From the NCBI GenBank assembly GCA_002951995.1, contig CP019797.1, forward strand, positions 3,518,501 through 3,582,500: DNA of 64,000 bases, given 5' to 3'. The position numbers and the translations under genes are program-made. Below, piece after piece: positions 49,616-60,178 of the stretch (its first letter is position 1; each line of letters opens with the position of its first letter). A model generated the notes under the pieces. The model saw only the letters and a program-made list of their open reading frames with translations. It was not told where the DNA came from and ran no database searches. The DNA comes from Stenotrophomonas acidaminiphila. Lineage in GTDB: Bacteria > Pseudomonadota > Gammaproteobacteria > Xanthomonadales > Xanthomonadaceae.

Positions 49616-50330
49616 ACCCCCGCCGTTCCTCATCATCGAAACCGGGCAGCCGTTCCCGAGCCTGCGCCGTTACGGCCGTTTCCCGCACTGGATCCGCGTC
49701 GCCGCGGGCCTGGAGCAGGCCGAGACCGTGGTGGTCAACGTCGAGCAGGGTCAACGCCTGCCCGCGCGCCAGGGTTTCGCCGCCACCATCGTCACCGGCT
49801 CGGCCGCGTTCGTCACCGACCGCGCCGAGTGGAGCGAGCGCAGCGCCGACTGGCTGCGCGACGCCGCCCACGCCGGGATGCCGCTGCTGGGCATCTGCTA
49901 CGGCCACCAGCTGCTGGCGCATGCGCTAGGCGGGCAGGTGGACTACAACCCGGCCGGGCGCGAATCGGGCACCATCCGCCTGGAACTGGACCCGGCCGCC
50001 GCCGCCGACCCGCTGTTCGCCGGCCTGCCCCCCAGCTTCCCGGCCCAGGCCACCCACCTGCAGACCGTGCTCCAGGCGCCGGCCGGCGCCACCGTGCTGG
50101 CGCGTTCGGCGCAGGACGGCTGCCACGCCTTCCGCTGGGGCGAGCACGCCTGGGGTCTGCAGTTCCACCCGGAATTCGCCACCCACCACATGCGCGGCTA
50201 CGTGCGTGCCCGCGCCGACTGCATTGCCCGCCACGGCGGCTGCGCGCGCGCCGTGGCGCGCCAGGTCAGCGCCGCGCCGCAGGCGCGCCAGCTGCTGCGC
50301 CGTTTCGTGCGCCACGCCCGCGCGGTGTGA
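49612..50330 (+). CDS. Class I glutamine amidotransferase (one frameshift near the start)
   Basis: 239 residues if one C is restored in the C5 run at 49617-49621; the restored N-terminus (PPFLIIETGQPFPSLRRYGR) matches the family. As read, the ATG frame is lost after three codons and only the GTG at 49728 would give a shortened protein. The triad is Cys in LLGICYGHQLL and His/Glu in GLQFHPEF. The enzyme releases ammonia from glutamine for an unknown partner, as in GMP-synthase-like stand-alone GATases. The ATG overlaps the ATPase stop (ATGA). Confidence 0.85.
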
Positions 50331-50470
50331 TGCCCGCGCCGGCGCGCGCACCGGCTCCGCGCCGCTGGCGGAATGCGGGGTTCCGCGGCGCGACTCGCCC
50401 GTCAGCCGGGTTCGGGCGATAATCCGCCCACGCCGGCGTGGTGCCGGCGCTCCCCCTTTTCGGAACTGCA

Positions 50471-51364
50471 ATGGGCGATATTCGCAAGGTGCCGGCCTCC
50501 GCCGGCGCGGAATGGCTGCTGGCCGGCTTCGGCCTGCTCAGGCGCGCGCCGCTGGCGCTGGGTTCGCTGGGCATCCTCTGGGGCGTGGGCGCTTCGCTGG
50601 TGCTGTCGCTGTCGCTGCTGGTGCCGGCGCTGGGCACCCTGGTGCAGTTCCTGCTGCTGCTGGCCGGGCCGCTGTTCATGGGCGGCCTGCTGTGGGCGGT
50701 GCGCGAAGTGGACCAGAACCGGCCGGCGCGGCCGGCGCACCTGCTCGAGGGCGTGCGCGAAGGCCGCGCCCCGCACCTGCTGGTGGCGCTGCTGCCGCAG
50801 CTGGTGGCCGCGCTGCTGCTGGGCACGCTGCTGCTGGTGCTGGTCGGCAGCGACGGCCTGCAGCGGCTGTCGGAAGTGATGCTGCGGATCAACGAGCTGA
50901 GCCAGTCCGGCGCGCAGCCGGACCCGGCGCAGATCGAGGCGCTGGTGGCGACGCTGCCGGCCGGACGCATCCTGCTGTGGCTGCTGCTGATGCTGGCCAC
51001 CTTCGCCGCACTGACCCTGGCGCTGTTCGTGATGCCGCCGCAGGTGATGTTCCAGCGCATCGGCGGCTGGCATGCGCTGCGCCGCAGCCTGCGCTCGAGC
51101 CTGCGCAACCTGCCGGCGATGCTGGTGTTCTTCGTGCTGGCCTTCATCGCCATCTTCGCGATCTACTTCGCGGTGATGATCCTGGCGATCATCGTCGGCC
51201 TGGTGGCCGGCCAGACCGTGGCCATGGCGTTGGCGCAGCTGCTGCTGATGGCGGTGCTGATGCCGGTGTTCGCCGGCGCGGTGTACGCGGCCTGGAAGCA
51301 GATGCTCGGCCCGGCCGCGGTGGTACCGCCACCAGCCGGCGGTGGCCACGTTCTGGAAGCCTGA
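50471..51364 (+). CDS. BPSS1780-type membrane protein
   Basis: 297 residues with about six membrane helices (LGILWGVGASLVLSLSLLV, then LVQFLLLLAGPLFMGGLLW and similar segments). The opening KVPASAGAEWL and the inner repeat-like organisation match the BPSS1780 family of unknown function. No catalytic or ligand motif is visible. The ATG at 50471 has only GGAA upstream. It lies 140 bp after the amidotransferase and is convergent with the response regulator gene, 11 bp apart. Confidence 0.75.
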   Translation: MGDIRKVPASAGAEWLLAGFGLLRRAPLALGSLGILWGVGASLVLSLSLLVPALGTLVQFLLLLAGPLFMGGLLWAVREVDQNRPARPAHLLEGVREGRAPHLLVALLPQLVAALLLGTLLLVLVGSDGLQRLSEVMLRINELSQSGAQPDPAQIEALVATLPAGRILLWLLLMLATFAALTLALFVMPPQVMFQRIGGWHALRRSLRSSLRNLPAMLVFFVLAFIAIFAIYFAVMILAIIVGLVAGQTVAMALAQLLLMAVLMPVFAGAVYAAWKQMLGPAAVVPPPAGGGHVLEA

Positions 51365-51375
51365 GCGCGCGCGGC

Positions 51376-52359
51376 TCAGCGGGCGCGCTTGACCAGGTAC
51401 ATCGCCTGGTCGGCCGCGTGCAGCAGCGTCTCCACCACGGCGCCGTCGGCCGGATAGGTCGCAAGGCCGATGCTGGCGGCGATGGCCAGGGTGACGTCTC
51501 CGCCATCGCCGGCGTAGGTCATCGGCGCCTGCAGGCAGTGTCGCACTTCCTCCAGCCGGCGCCGGGCCGCGTCCAGGTCCTCCAGGTCCTCCAGCACCAG
51601 CGCGAATTCGTCCCCGCCCAGTCGCGCGACGGTGTCGTTCTCGCGCAGCGAGCCGCGCAGCCGGCGCGCCAGTTCCACCAGCAGCGCATCGCCTGCGGCG
51701 TGTCCCCAGGTGTCGTTCACGCCCTTGAAGCCGTCCACGTCGACGTAGACCAGGGCGAACATGCCGCCGTTGCGGGCCGCGCGGTGGTGCGCGCTCTGCA
51801 GGCGGTCCATGAACAGCGCGCGGTTGGGAAGCCCGGTGAGCATGTCGTGCATGGCCAGATGGCGCATCTCCTGCTCCATCTGCCGGCGCTGCTCGACCTC
51901 GATCTCGAGCTGGCGGTTGCGCTCGGACAGTTCGCGCAGCGCCTCGCGCAGCGCGACCCGGTGCCGGTACAGCTCCAGGAACACCTGCACCTTGGACAGC
52001 AGGATGGTCGCGTCCAGCGGCTTGGCCATGTAGTCGACCGCGCCGAAGCCGTAACCCTTGAGCCGGTGCACGTCGTCGGCGTAGGTGGCGGTGACGAAGA
52101 TGATCGGCGTCTGCCGCGTGCTTTCTTCCTGCGACAGGATCTCGGCCACCTCGAAACCGTTGATGTCCGGCATGTACACGTCGAGCAGGACCAGCGCGAA
52201 CTCCGCGTCCAGCGTGGCCTTGAGCGCGTCGTTGCCGGAGGCGGCCTCGACCACCTCGACATCGAGCTTGGCCAGCACGCGGCGGATCACCAGCAGGTTG
52301 GCGGGGTTGTCATCGACCGCCAGGATCTTGGGACGCGGCGGGGCGACCGGCTTGGTCAT
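51376..52359 (-). CDS. Response regulator with GGDEF diguanylate cyclase output
   Basis: 327 residues: receiver domain (about 10-125; AVDDNPAN, phospho-acceptor in LLDVYMPDING, Lys in YMAKPLD), a coiled-coil linker (ELSERNRQLEIEVEQRRQM) and a GGDEF domain with DMLTGLPNR, VDVDGFKGVND and an intact RLGGDEFALVL. It should make cyclic di-GMP when phosphorylated. The ATG at 52359 overlaps the restored cheB stop (ATGA). It is the last gene of the kinase-cheR-cheB set and the likely output of that kinase. Confidence 0.93.
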   Translation of the reverse strand: MTKPVAPPRPKILAVDDNPANLLVIRRVLAKLDVEVVEAASGNDALKATLDAEFALVLLDVYMPDINGFEVAEILSQEESTRQTPIIFVTATYADDVHRLKGYGFGAVDYMAKPLDATILLSKVQVFLELYRHRVALREALRELSERNRQLEIEVEQRRQMEQEMRHLAMHDMLTGLPNRALFMDRLQSAHHRAARNGGMFALVYVDVDGFKGVNDTWGHAAGDALLVELARRLRGSLRENDTVARLGGDEFALVLEDLEDLDAARRRLEEVRHCLQAPMTYAGDGGDVTLAIAASIGLATYPADGAVVETLLHAADQAMYLVKRAR

Positions 52360-52929
52360 TTGCATAGGGCTTCCAGCAGGGGGGAATATCGGACAACGGC
52401 AGGCAATGGTCGGCGCCGGCCAGTTCAAGCGCGGCCGCGGGCATGGTCGGGACCTGGGCGGTACCCGGCTCCTGCACGATCACCCGGCCACCGAGTCGGC
52501 GCACCCGCAGGCAACCATGTGCGCCGTCGGCATTGGCGCCGGTGAGCAGCACCGCCAGCAGGCGCGCGCGCCAAGCCTCGGCGGCGGACTCGAACAGCAC
52601 GTCGATGGATGGGCGCGAGAATGCGACGCGTGGATCGACGCTCAGCGCGAAGCGGCGGTCGTGCTCGACGAGCAGGTGATAGCCGGACGGGGCCACGTAT
52701 ACCTGGCCCGGCTGCGGCGCCTGCCGTTCCTCGGCCTCGCGCACCGGCAGTCCGCTGCGGCCGGCGAGCAGCTCGCAGAACAGCCGCATGTCCTCCGAGC
52801 CGCTGTGGCAGACCAGCACCATCGGCACCGGCAGCGGGCCCGACAGCCCCCCAGCAGCAGATGCAGCGCCGCCAGCCCACCGGCCGAGCAACCGACCACG
52901 ACCGCCAGCGGGGGCAGCGGCGTACTCAC
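52356..52929 (-). CDS. CheB-type methylesterase domain protein without receiver domain (two frameshifts)
   Basis: The GTG at 52929 (STPLPPLAVVVGCSAGG) overlaps the cheR stop. Restoring one base in each of the runs 52847-52852 and 52379-52384 gives 191 residues ending IPPLLEALCK. The esterase triad is Ser in GCSAGGLAAL, His in VLVCHSGSEDM and Asp in LLTGANADGAHG. It would remove methyl groups from receptor glutamates or a kindred substrate. There is no N-terminal receiver, so control must come from elsewhere in the cluster. As read, the gene appears falsely fused to cheR. Confidence 0.85.
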
Positions 52930-53782
52930 GATGCCGCCCCGCGTTGCGGTACAGGCGCAGCTCCGCGTCCAGCGGCACGAAGCCGCGCGCGCTCGGCGCG
53001 AAGCGGATCGACTCGCGGTTGCCCAGGCACAGGAAGCCGCCGCGCGCCAGGCTGTCGCGGAACAGCCCGAGCACGCGGTCCTGCAGCGCATCGGAGAAAT
53101 AGATCAACACGTTGCGGCACAGGATCAGCTGCGCCTCGCAGAACACCCCGTCGCAGACCAGGTTGTGGTTGGCGAAGGTCACCCGTTCCTTCAGCCGCGC
53201 GTCGAGCTTCATGAAGTCGTAGCGGGCGTGGTAGTAGTGCGACAACGTATGGCGGCCACCGGCGGCCAGGTAGTTCTCCGAGTACAGGCGCGCCTCGCGG
53301 ATCGGGAAGATGCCTTCCTGGGCGCGCGCCAGCGCCTCGTCGCTGAAGTCGGTGGCGTAGATCTGGCAGCGTTCGTACAGGCCGGCCTCCTTGAGCAGGA
53401 TCGCCAGCGAATACACCTCCTGCCCGTGGGCGCAGCCGGCCTGCCAGATGTTGATCTGCGGGTAGGACGCCAGCACCGGGAACACCTCGTCGCGCAGCTT
53501 GCGGAAGACGGCGGGGTTGCGGAACATCTCCGACACCGGCACCGACAGCCGCGCGATCACCTGCGGCACCAGCGCGTCGTCGCGCAGCACGCGGGCGGTG
53601 AGTTCGCCGACGTGCGCCGCATCCAGCGCCTGCGCCACCTGCAGCACGCGCCGCTTCAGCGAGGACGGTGCGTAGCCGCTGAAATCGTAGCCGTGGCGCC
53701 GCGCCATCGCCTGGACGAAGGCGTCCACCTCGATGTCGTCGATGTCGTCGCGGCCGGTGCCGGAGCCTATTTCTGCAGCCAT
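52926..53782 (-). CDS. CheR-type SAM-dependent protein glutamate methyltransferase (one frameshift at the 3' end)
   Basis: About 285 residues: the N-terminal CheR helical domain (about 15-80; YDFSGYAPSSLKRRV) and the C-terminal methyltransferase fold with NIWQAGCAHGQEVYSLAILL (SAM loop, normally GCSTGEE), ATDFSDEALARA and LILCRNVLIYFS. One base missing from C4 at 52937-52940 removes the proper end (RNAGAAS, TGA overlapping the cheB GTG). The gene overlaps the end of the hybrid kinase by 16 bp. With CheB it forms a methylation pair, but no chemoreceptor is nearby. Confidence 0.88.
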
Positions 53783-56700
53783 ACGCGGATCATCGACAAC
53801 AGCTTGTCCAGGTCCACCGGCTTGGTCAGGTAATCGTTGGCGCCCGCCTCCAGGCACTTGTCGCGGTCGCCATGCATGGCCTTGGCGGTCACCGCGATGA
53901 TCGGCAGGTCAGCCCACTGCGGCTGCCGGCGGATCTCGCGGGTGGTCTCGTAGCCATCCATGCCGGGCATCATGATGTCCATCAGCACCAGCTCGATGTC
54001 ATCGTTCTCGCGCAGCTGCTGCAGTGCCTTGTAGCCGTCCTGGGCCAGTACCACGTTCATCCCGCGTGCGCGCAGCGACTTGGACAGCGCGAACAGGTTG
54101 CGCATGTCGTCGTCGACCAGCAGCAGCTTGCGCCCGGCCAGTTGGGTATCGTCCGACGGCGTGGCGCTGGCGCCGCGCGAACCGATGCTGTGCAGGAACA
54201 GGCTGACCTCGTCGAGCAGGCGCTCGGTCGAGCGCGTGCCCTTGATCACGATGCTGTCGGTGTACTGGCGCAACTTCAGGCTTTCCTCGCGGCTGAGCTC
54301 CTGCGCCGAATAGATCACCACGGGCGGCACCGCCACGAGGTTGGCCGCCTTCTCCAGGAACTCGATGCCGGAGATCCCCCCAGGTTGAGGTCGAGCACGA
54401 TGCAGTCGTAGCTGTGGGTGGCGATGCGCTCTAGCGCTTCCTCGCCGGACGCGACCTGGTCGATCTCGACGTTGTCGGCCTGCAGCAGCCGGGTCAGGGC
54501 CAGGCGCGAATCATCGTCGTCGTCGACCAGCAGCAGCTTGCGCACGATCTTGCCGGCGACCTCCAGCAGGTGGTCGAACGCGGCGATCAGCGCCTTGCGG
54601 TCGACCGGCTTGGTCAGGTAGCCGACCGCGCCCAGTGCCACCCCCTTGGCGGCCTCGTCCACGGCGGAAATGAAATGCACCGGGATCGCCGCGGTCACCG
54701 GGTCGTGCTTGAGGTGCTGCATGACCGACCAGCCGTCCATGCCCGGCAGCATCACGTCGAGCAGGATGCCGGTGGGACGGTAGCGGCGCGCCAGCTCCAG
54801 GCCGCTCTCGCCATCGGCCGCGGCCAGTGCGCGGTGGCCCTTGCGCCGGATCAGGTCGACCAGGATGCGCGCGAACGCCGGGTCGTCCTCGATGGTCAGG
54901 ATCACGCTTTCGCCGGCGGCGATGGCGTGGCGGTCGTCTGGAATCCAGTCGATCAGCGGCGCGGCGACCGCACGCGCCGGCTGCGGCGGCGCCGGCGGGG
55001 CGGCGCGTGCCGAGGCCGGGTCGGCGGCGCGCGGCGGTGCGGCCAGCAGCGGCAGCACCAGCGCGAACGTGCTGCCCTTGCCCGGCTCGCTGTCCACCAC
55101 CAGGTGGCCATCCAGCAGCTGTGCCAGCCGCCGCGCGATGGCAAGGCCCAGGCCACTGCCCCCGTAGTGGCGGCTGGTGCTGGAATCGACCTGCTCGAAC
55201 GCGTCGAAGATCGATTCCAGGCGCTCGGCGGGGATGCCGATGCCGGTGTCCTGCACCGCCAGCGCCACGTGCGCGCGGTCGGCGGCCACGCCGATGCGGG
55301 TGAGCAGGGCGCTGTCGGCCATGCACAGGCGCAACGTCACCTTGCCCTCGCGGGTGAACTTGAAGGCGTTGCCGAGCAGGTTGTTGAGGATCTGCTGCAG
55401 CTTGGAGCGGTCGGTCACCAGCAGCTCGGGCACCTGCGGATCGACGTCGATGGCGAACTCGAGGCGGCTGTCCACCGCCATGTGGCGGAAATGGCGCGTC
55501 ACCTCGCGGGTGATCGCATCCACCCGCACTTCCTCGCGGTGCACGTCCATCTTGCCGGCCTCGATCTTGGACAGGTCGAGGATGTCGTTGATCAGCCGCA
55601 GCAGGTTGGAGCCGGAGTCGTGGATCACCGCCGCCGCTTCCACCTCCTCGGCGTCGAGATGGCCGCTCTCGTTCTCCGCCAGCTCCTTGGAGAGGATCAG
55701 CAGGCTGTTCAGCGGGGTACGCAGCTCATGCGACATGTTGGCCAGGAAATCGGTCTTGTACTGGCTGGCGCGCGCCAGTTCCTGGGCCTTGAACTCGGTC
55801 TCCCGCTGCAGCGCCTGCAGTACGTCCTTCTGCTCGTTGAGCACCTCGGTCTTCTGCCGCAGTTCCTCGTTGGATGCCTGCAGCTCCTCGGCCTGCACCC
55901 GCAGTTCCTCCTCGGACGCAGACAGGCGCTGCGCCTGCTCTTCCAGCTCCACCGTCTTGCCCTGCAACTCCTCGTTGGTGGCGCGCAGTTCTTCTTCCTG
56001 CGCCCGCAGCGCCACCTGCGACTGCTGCAGCTCCTCGGCCTGGGCGCGGGTGCGCTCCAGCAGCAGCTGGGTCTGGCCGGCGCGGCGGATGTTGTCCAGG
56101 CCCAGCGCCACGGTCGGCAGCACCGCCTCGATGAAGGCTTCCTGGCTCGGCGTGAACGGCTGGAACGTACCGAACTCGAACACCCCCAGCAGCCGGTCCT
56201 TGAGCAGCAGCGGGACCGCGACCAGGTGTCGCGGCTGCGCCTCGCCCAGCGCCGAGTGGATGCCGAAGAACTCGTCGGGCACCTGCTGCACGCCGATCCG
56301 CTTGCGCTCCAGCGCCGCCTGCCCGATCAGGCCATCGCCCAGGCCGTAGCGCAGGCCCAGGTGCTTGCGCCGCTGGAAACCGTAGCTGCCCTGCAGGCGC
56401 AGCTCGCCGGCATCCTCGTCCCACAGGAACAGCACGCCGATGCCGGCACCGATGCGCGGCGCGATCTCCGACACCAGTGCCTGCGCGTAATCGCCCGCGG
56501 TCTGCGCCTGCTGCAGCAGCGCACCGACCTCGCCGACGCTGAGCTTGACCCAGTTGGCCTCACGCGAGGCCAGCGAGTTGCGGCGGAAGACGTCCAGTGC
56601 CCGCGCGATGGCGCCGATCTCGTCGCCCCGCCGCAGGCCGTCGATGTCCACGTCCAGGTCGCCGTCGGCCAGGCGCGTCATCCGCGCGGTGAGGCGGTTG

Positions 56701-57371
56701 ATCGGCGACACCACCAGCCGCGAGAGCATCCACAGCGTGCCGATGATGATCAGCAGCCCGGCCACCAGCAGGACCAGCGAGATGCGGTGCGCACGCGCGA
56801 TCCAGTCGCTCATCGCGGCGCGGTCGCCGAGCAGGGTGTTGACCTCGAGGTTGTAGATCTCGCCCAGGGTTAGCGCCAGCGCGTTGCCCTTGCCGGTGCT
56901 GACCGCATCCAGGCGGCGGCGCGAGGCGGCCAGGGTATCGGCGCCGGCATCCTGGGGCACGGCTGCGGAGGCCAGCCCGTCGCGTACCTGCGCGTCCCAG
57001 CTGGCCGCCTGCGCCAGCGCGCGGCGCAGGCGTTCGTTCTGCAGGGCGCTGCCGGCCTCGAGCGCTTCGGCCATCGCCCGGTCGCGGCGCTCGCGCTGCA
57101 CGCGCACGGTCTCCAGCGCCTGCTCGCCGTCGCCGAGCAGGTAGTCGCGGATCGCCAGTTGCTGCAAGCGCACCGCCTGGATGGCCTCCTCGACGTGGCG
57201 GATCACCTCGATCTGGCGACCCTCGCGCCGGCGCGCGGCGTCGTCCTGGCCGGAGGTGCGGTAACTGACCACGCTGGTGGCCAGGAAGCACAGGAACACC
57301 AGCCCGAACGCCGCCAGCATCTTGCCCAGCAGCGGCACGTTGTTGATCCAGCGTTCCTTACTGTCGCTCAC
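53767..57371 (-). CDS. Hybrid sensor histidine kinase with three receiver domains (one frameshift)
   Basis: About 1,201 residues after restoring one base in the C6 run at 54376-54381. Two membrane helices (about 13-35 and 195-215) bracket a CHASE3-like helical sensor; then HAMP, a GAF domain (about 295-435; FGTFQPFTPSQEAFIEAV) and a long coiled coil. HisKA follows (NMSHELRTPLNSLLIL, about 550), then HATPase (NNLLGNAFKFT, DTGIGIP, GGSGLGLAI) and receivers near 822-940, 945-1065 and 1081-1200 with LLDVMLPGMDG, VLDLNL and LMDIMMPGMDG. The GTG at 57371 has AAGGGGAG upstream. It heads a leftward set with cheR, cheB and a GGDEF regulator, 96 bp after tatC. Confidence 0.92.
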
Positions 57372-57467
57372 GCGGCTCCCCTTGGATGCGGCCTGGCCAC
57401 CGCCTCCGGTGGCGATTCTGGTTTCAGTGGACGGCAAACACGACCCGGGCCTCCCCGGGCATCCCGC

Positions 57468-58225
57468 TCATGATGCGCCCTTGGGGGGAACATCCCTTTC
57501 ACGGTCGCGCGGTTGCAGCCAGCGCGCGGCGTGGATGCCCAGCTCGTAAAGCACGCACATCGGGATGGCCAGCATCAGCTGCGAAACCACGTCCGGCGGG
57601 GTCAGCACCGCGGCCAGCACGAAGATGCCGACGATGGCGTAGCCGCGCCCCTCGCGCAGCTGCTGCGGCGTGACCCAGCCCAGCAGCACCAGGATCACCA
57701 TCGCCACCGGCAGCTCGAAGCTCGCACCGAAAGCGAAGAAGATCGCCAGCACGAAATCCAGGTACGCATTGGCGTCCGGGTGATGGCGATCACCTCCGGG
57801 CGGAAGGTGGTCAGGAAATGAAACACCGCCGGCAGCACCAGGAAATAGGCGAACGCGCAGCCGATGTAGAACAGCGCCACCGCCGAGGCGAGCAGCGGCA
57901 CCGCCAGGCGTTTCTCGCGCGCATACAGGCCCGGCGCGACGAATGCCCAGGCCTGGTAAAGCAGCCACGGCACGGCAATGAACACGGCGGTGAAGAAGGT
58001 CAGCTTGAGCGGCGCGAAGAACGCCCCGGCCGGATTGGTGGCGATCATCGACTGCCCGGCCGGCAGCTGCGACACCAGCGGCGTGGCCAGGTGGTTGTAG
58101 AGCGTGCGCGCGAACGGCAACAGCGCCAGCAGCACCACGCCCAGCCCCAGCAGCCCGCGCACCAGGCGCGCGCGCAGTTCCACCAGGTGCTCGATCAGCG
58201 GGCTTTCGTTGAAGTTCTCGCTCAT
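57468..58225 (-). CDS. tatC: TatC, twin-arginine translocase receptor (one frameshift)
   Basis: 252 residues after restoring one base in the G3 run at 57778-57780. It has six membrane helices and the conserved opening SPLIEHLVELRARLVR, which binds the twin-arginine signal, plus LYAREKRL and the second half FGASFELPVAMVILVLLGWV. As read, the frame is lost after PEVIAIT. The ATG overlaps the tatB stop (ATGA). Loss of TatC is usually costly, which argues for a sequence error. Confidence 0.93.
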
Positions 58226-58656
58226 GGCGCGCGCTCCGGCGGCAGCGGTGCACCCGTCGTTCCGGTCAGGTCCGCTGCCGGGGTCTGCACGGCGTCGGGC
58301 GCCGGCAGCGCCTGCGCCGCAGGGTCCGCGGCTGCATCGGCGGCGGGCGGCGCGGGCGCGGCAACGGCATCGACTTCATCGCGCAGCGCATCGACGTCGC
58401 CGCGCAGCCGGGTGGCGCCCTCGTGCAGGTCGCGCTCGGCCTGCTGCACCGACTGGCGCACGCTGCGCAGGTTGCGCTGCAGCTCCTCTGCCTGCAGTTC
58501 GCGCTCGAGCTCCTGCTTGACCGAATCCCACTGGTTGCGCGCACGGCGCACCCACAGCCCGGCGAAGCGCGCCGCCTTGGGCAGCCGTTCGGGGCCCAGA
58601 ACCACCAGCGCCACCACCGCGATCAGCAGCAGTTCGCTGAAGCCGATATCGAACAC
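58222..58656 (-). CDS. tatB: TatB, twin-arginine translocase subunit
   Basis: 144 residues: N-terminal membrane helix with MFDIGFSELLLIAVVALVVLGPERLP (the conserved E and GP hinge), an amphipathic helix, a coiled-coil region and an Ala/Pro-rich tail typical of TatB. It forms the receptor complex with TatC. The gene starts 16 bp after tatA and overlaps tatC by 4 bp. Confidence 0.96.
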   Translation of the reverse strand: MFDIGFSELLLIAVVALVVLGPERLPKAARFAGLWVRRARNQWDSVKQELERELQAEELQRNLRSVRQSVQQAERDLHEGATRLRGDVDALRDEVDAVAAPAPPAADAAADPAAQALPAPDAVQTPAADLTGTTGAPLPPERAP

Positions 58657-58672
58657 GCGGGGAACCTTCGGT

Positions 58673-58900
58673 TCAGCGCGTCTCGCGGTCGCGCTCGGCC
58701 TGCGTATCGCGGCTGGATTCGCGCTCGCGCGATTCGTCGTTCAGGCGCGCCGGCGGGGTGTCGTCATCGCGCATGCCCTTCTTGAATTCCTTGACCGCGC
58801 TGCCCAGATCCTTGGCGCCGCTCGTCAGCCGCTTGGTGCCGAACACCAGCACGACGATGACCAGCACGATCAACCAATGCCAGATGCTGAAACTGCCCAT
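58673..58900 (-). CDS. tatA: TatA, twin-arginine translocase pore subunit
   Basis: 75 residues: one membrane helix ([18 protein letters not shown], with the FGxxxL hinge), an amphipathic helix ([12 protein letters not shown]) and a charged tail rich in Arg, Glu and Asp. It polymerises to form the transport path. First gene of tatABC, 75 bp after the SYLF gene on the same strand. Confidence 0.97.
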   Translation of the reverse strand: MGSFSIWHWLIVLVIVVLVFGTKRLTSGAKDLGSAVKEFKKGMRDDDTPPARLNDESRERESSRDTQAERDRETR

Positions 58901-58975
58901 GATCCGCTCGCGTTATTCGGTGTGGAGGCCAGTGAGCATAGCGCACCCGGCCCCGCCGGACGCCCGTGCCGAAGG

Positions 58976-59874
58976 TCAGTTGCCGCCGTCCAGCGATTCG
59001 GTGCGGATTTCGCCTTCGGACACCGGCTGGAAACCCTGCTGCGGCGCGGGCTCCGCGGTGGCCGGCTGCAGCGGCTGGGTGGTCGCCTCGCTGCCCTGCT
59101 GCGGGGCGTTGCCGGACACGGCGACCGGCTGGGTGCGCGGCGCCGACGACGCCACCGGCGCGGCGGTGCCCTGGGTACCGCGCTTCTCGCGCGCGGCGTA
59201 GGTGGACTCCTCCAGGCGGTCGCGGAAGGCGACCACGTCGGCCGAAGGCGCCGCATTCAGGCGCCCCTCCAGGATCATCCGCGGGTGGTGCCCTGGCCGT
59301 AGGCGTCGAGGTTAGCGGCATCGTCGATGGACAGCACCGCGCCATCCAGCGCCACCCCGGCGAACAGCCCGCGGGCACGCGACCACGACCAGATCTCGGC
59401 CTTGAGCTGGCCATCGGTGGCGGCGGCGGCGCTGCGGCCGACCGGGCCGGCGGCCACGCCGGCGTCGGCGCCCAGGGTGAACTTGCCGTTGACGATGTTG
59501 TCCAGGCTGCGGTTGTTGCGGAACACCAGGATCACGTCGGAAGACTGCACCCCGGCCTGGAAGCCGATGCTGCCGCCGGTGAGCTTGACGAACACCGGGT
59601 TGGACCAGCTGCCATCGGGATTCTTGACCGACATCAGGCCATGCCCGCGGCGGCCGCCGAGGACCAGCCCGGCCTTGATCGTGTCGGGGATGACGATGAT
59701 CGCGCGGCCCTCGTCGAGCAGCTTGTCGGGAATGGCCTGCTCCGGGATCTCCTGGATCTCGCCGAGCACGCGCACGGCGTTGCGGGCGCGCTGGTCCTCC
59801 TGCGGCCCGGCCAGGGCAGTGGCGGACAACAGGCTCGCGGACAGCAGCAGGGCGATGTACGGCAGGCGGCGCAT
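58976..59874 (-). CDS. SYLF-domain (YSC84-type) lipid-binding protein (one frameshift)
   Basis: 299 residues when one base is restored in the G3 run at 59283-59285. This joins YGQGTT to PRMILEGRL, as in homologues; as read, translation stops just there and the last 100 residues are orphaned. A signal peptide (LLSATALAG) is followed by the SYLF domain (about 30-210; KAGLVLGGRRGHGLMSVK, then SIGFQAGVQSSDVILVF and LSIDDAANLDAYG) and a low-complexity Gln/Pro/Ala tail. The protein is likely periplasmic and membrane-associated. The ATG at 59874 fits the signal peptide. Confidence 0.88.
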
Positions 59875-59941
59875 GGCGGACTCCACAGGTCGATGCACGG
59901 AAAGATACGGCAAGGTGTCGAGATTGGAAGCGGGGCGATGA

Positions 59942-60160
59942 ACGGGCGAGGAATGGACGAGGGCGAGTGAAGAGAAGTGAGGAGTGAGAAAAGGCAGGAG
60001 CAGGAGCGATCCCCGCCTGCACGGCGGATGACGACTCAACCTTTTGTCATGGATGACAGCCTTGGTTTTGGGCCGTTGCTTCTCTCTCACTCCTCACTCC
60101 TGCCTCCCCACTCCCCTTCCCTTACTCTGCCCTCTCGTCCCTCTCCACTCGTTCCCGGCT
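59942..60160. repeat. Purine/pyrimidine tracts with inverted arms upstream of hemH
   Basis: This gap between the SYLF gene and hemH (59875-60178) holds a purine-rich tract (about 59942-60013) and a pyrimidine-rich tract (about 60080-60160). They share the 12-bp inverted repeat GTGAGGAGTGAG (59977-59988) / CTCACTCCTCAC (60086-60097) about 100 bp apart. A hemH promoter must lie here, but no -35/-10 pair is clear. Confidence 0.6.
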
Positions 60161-60178
60161 TTCAGCCACAATGCGCGC

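Noticed and set aside
52310..53857. A single CheR-CheB fusion protein of 515 residues
   Set aside because: The fusion arises only because bases are missing in C/G runs; restoring them yields two normal overlapping genes with proper stop and start codons.
58976..59278. A separate 100-residue gene after the SYLF gene
   Set aside because: Its sequence continues the SYLF protein exactly as in homologues when one base is restored.
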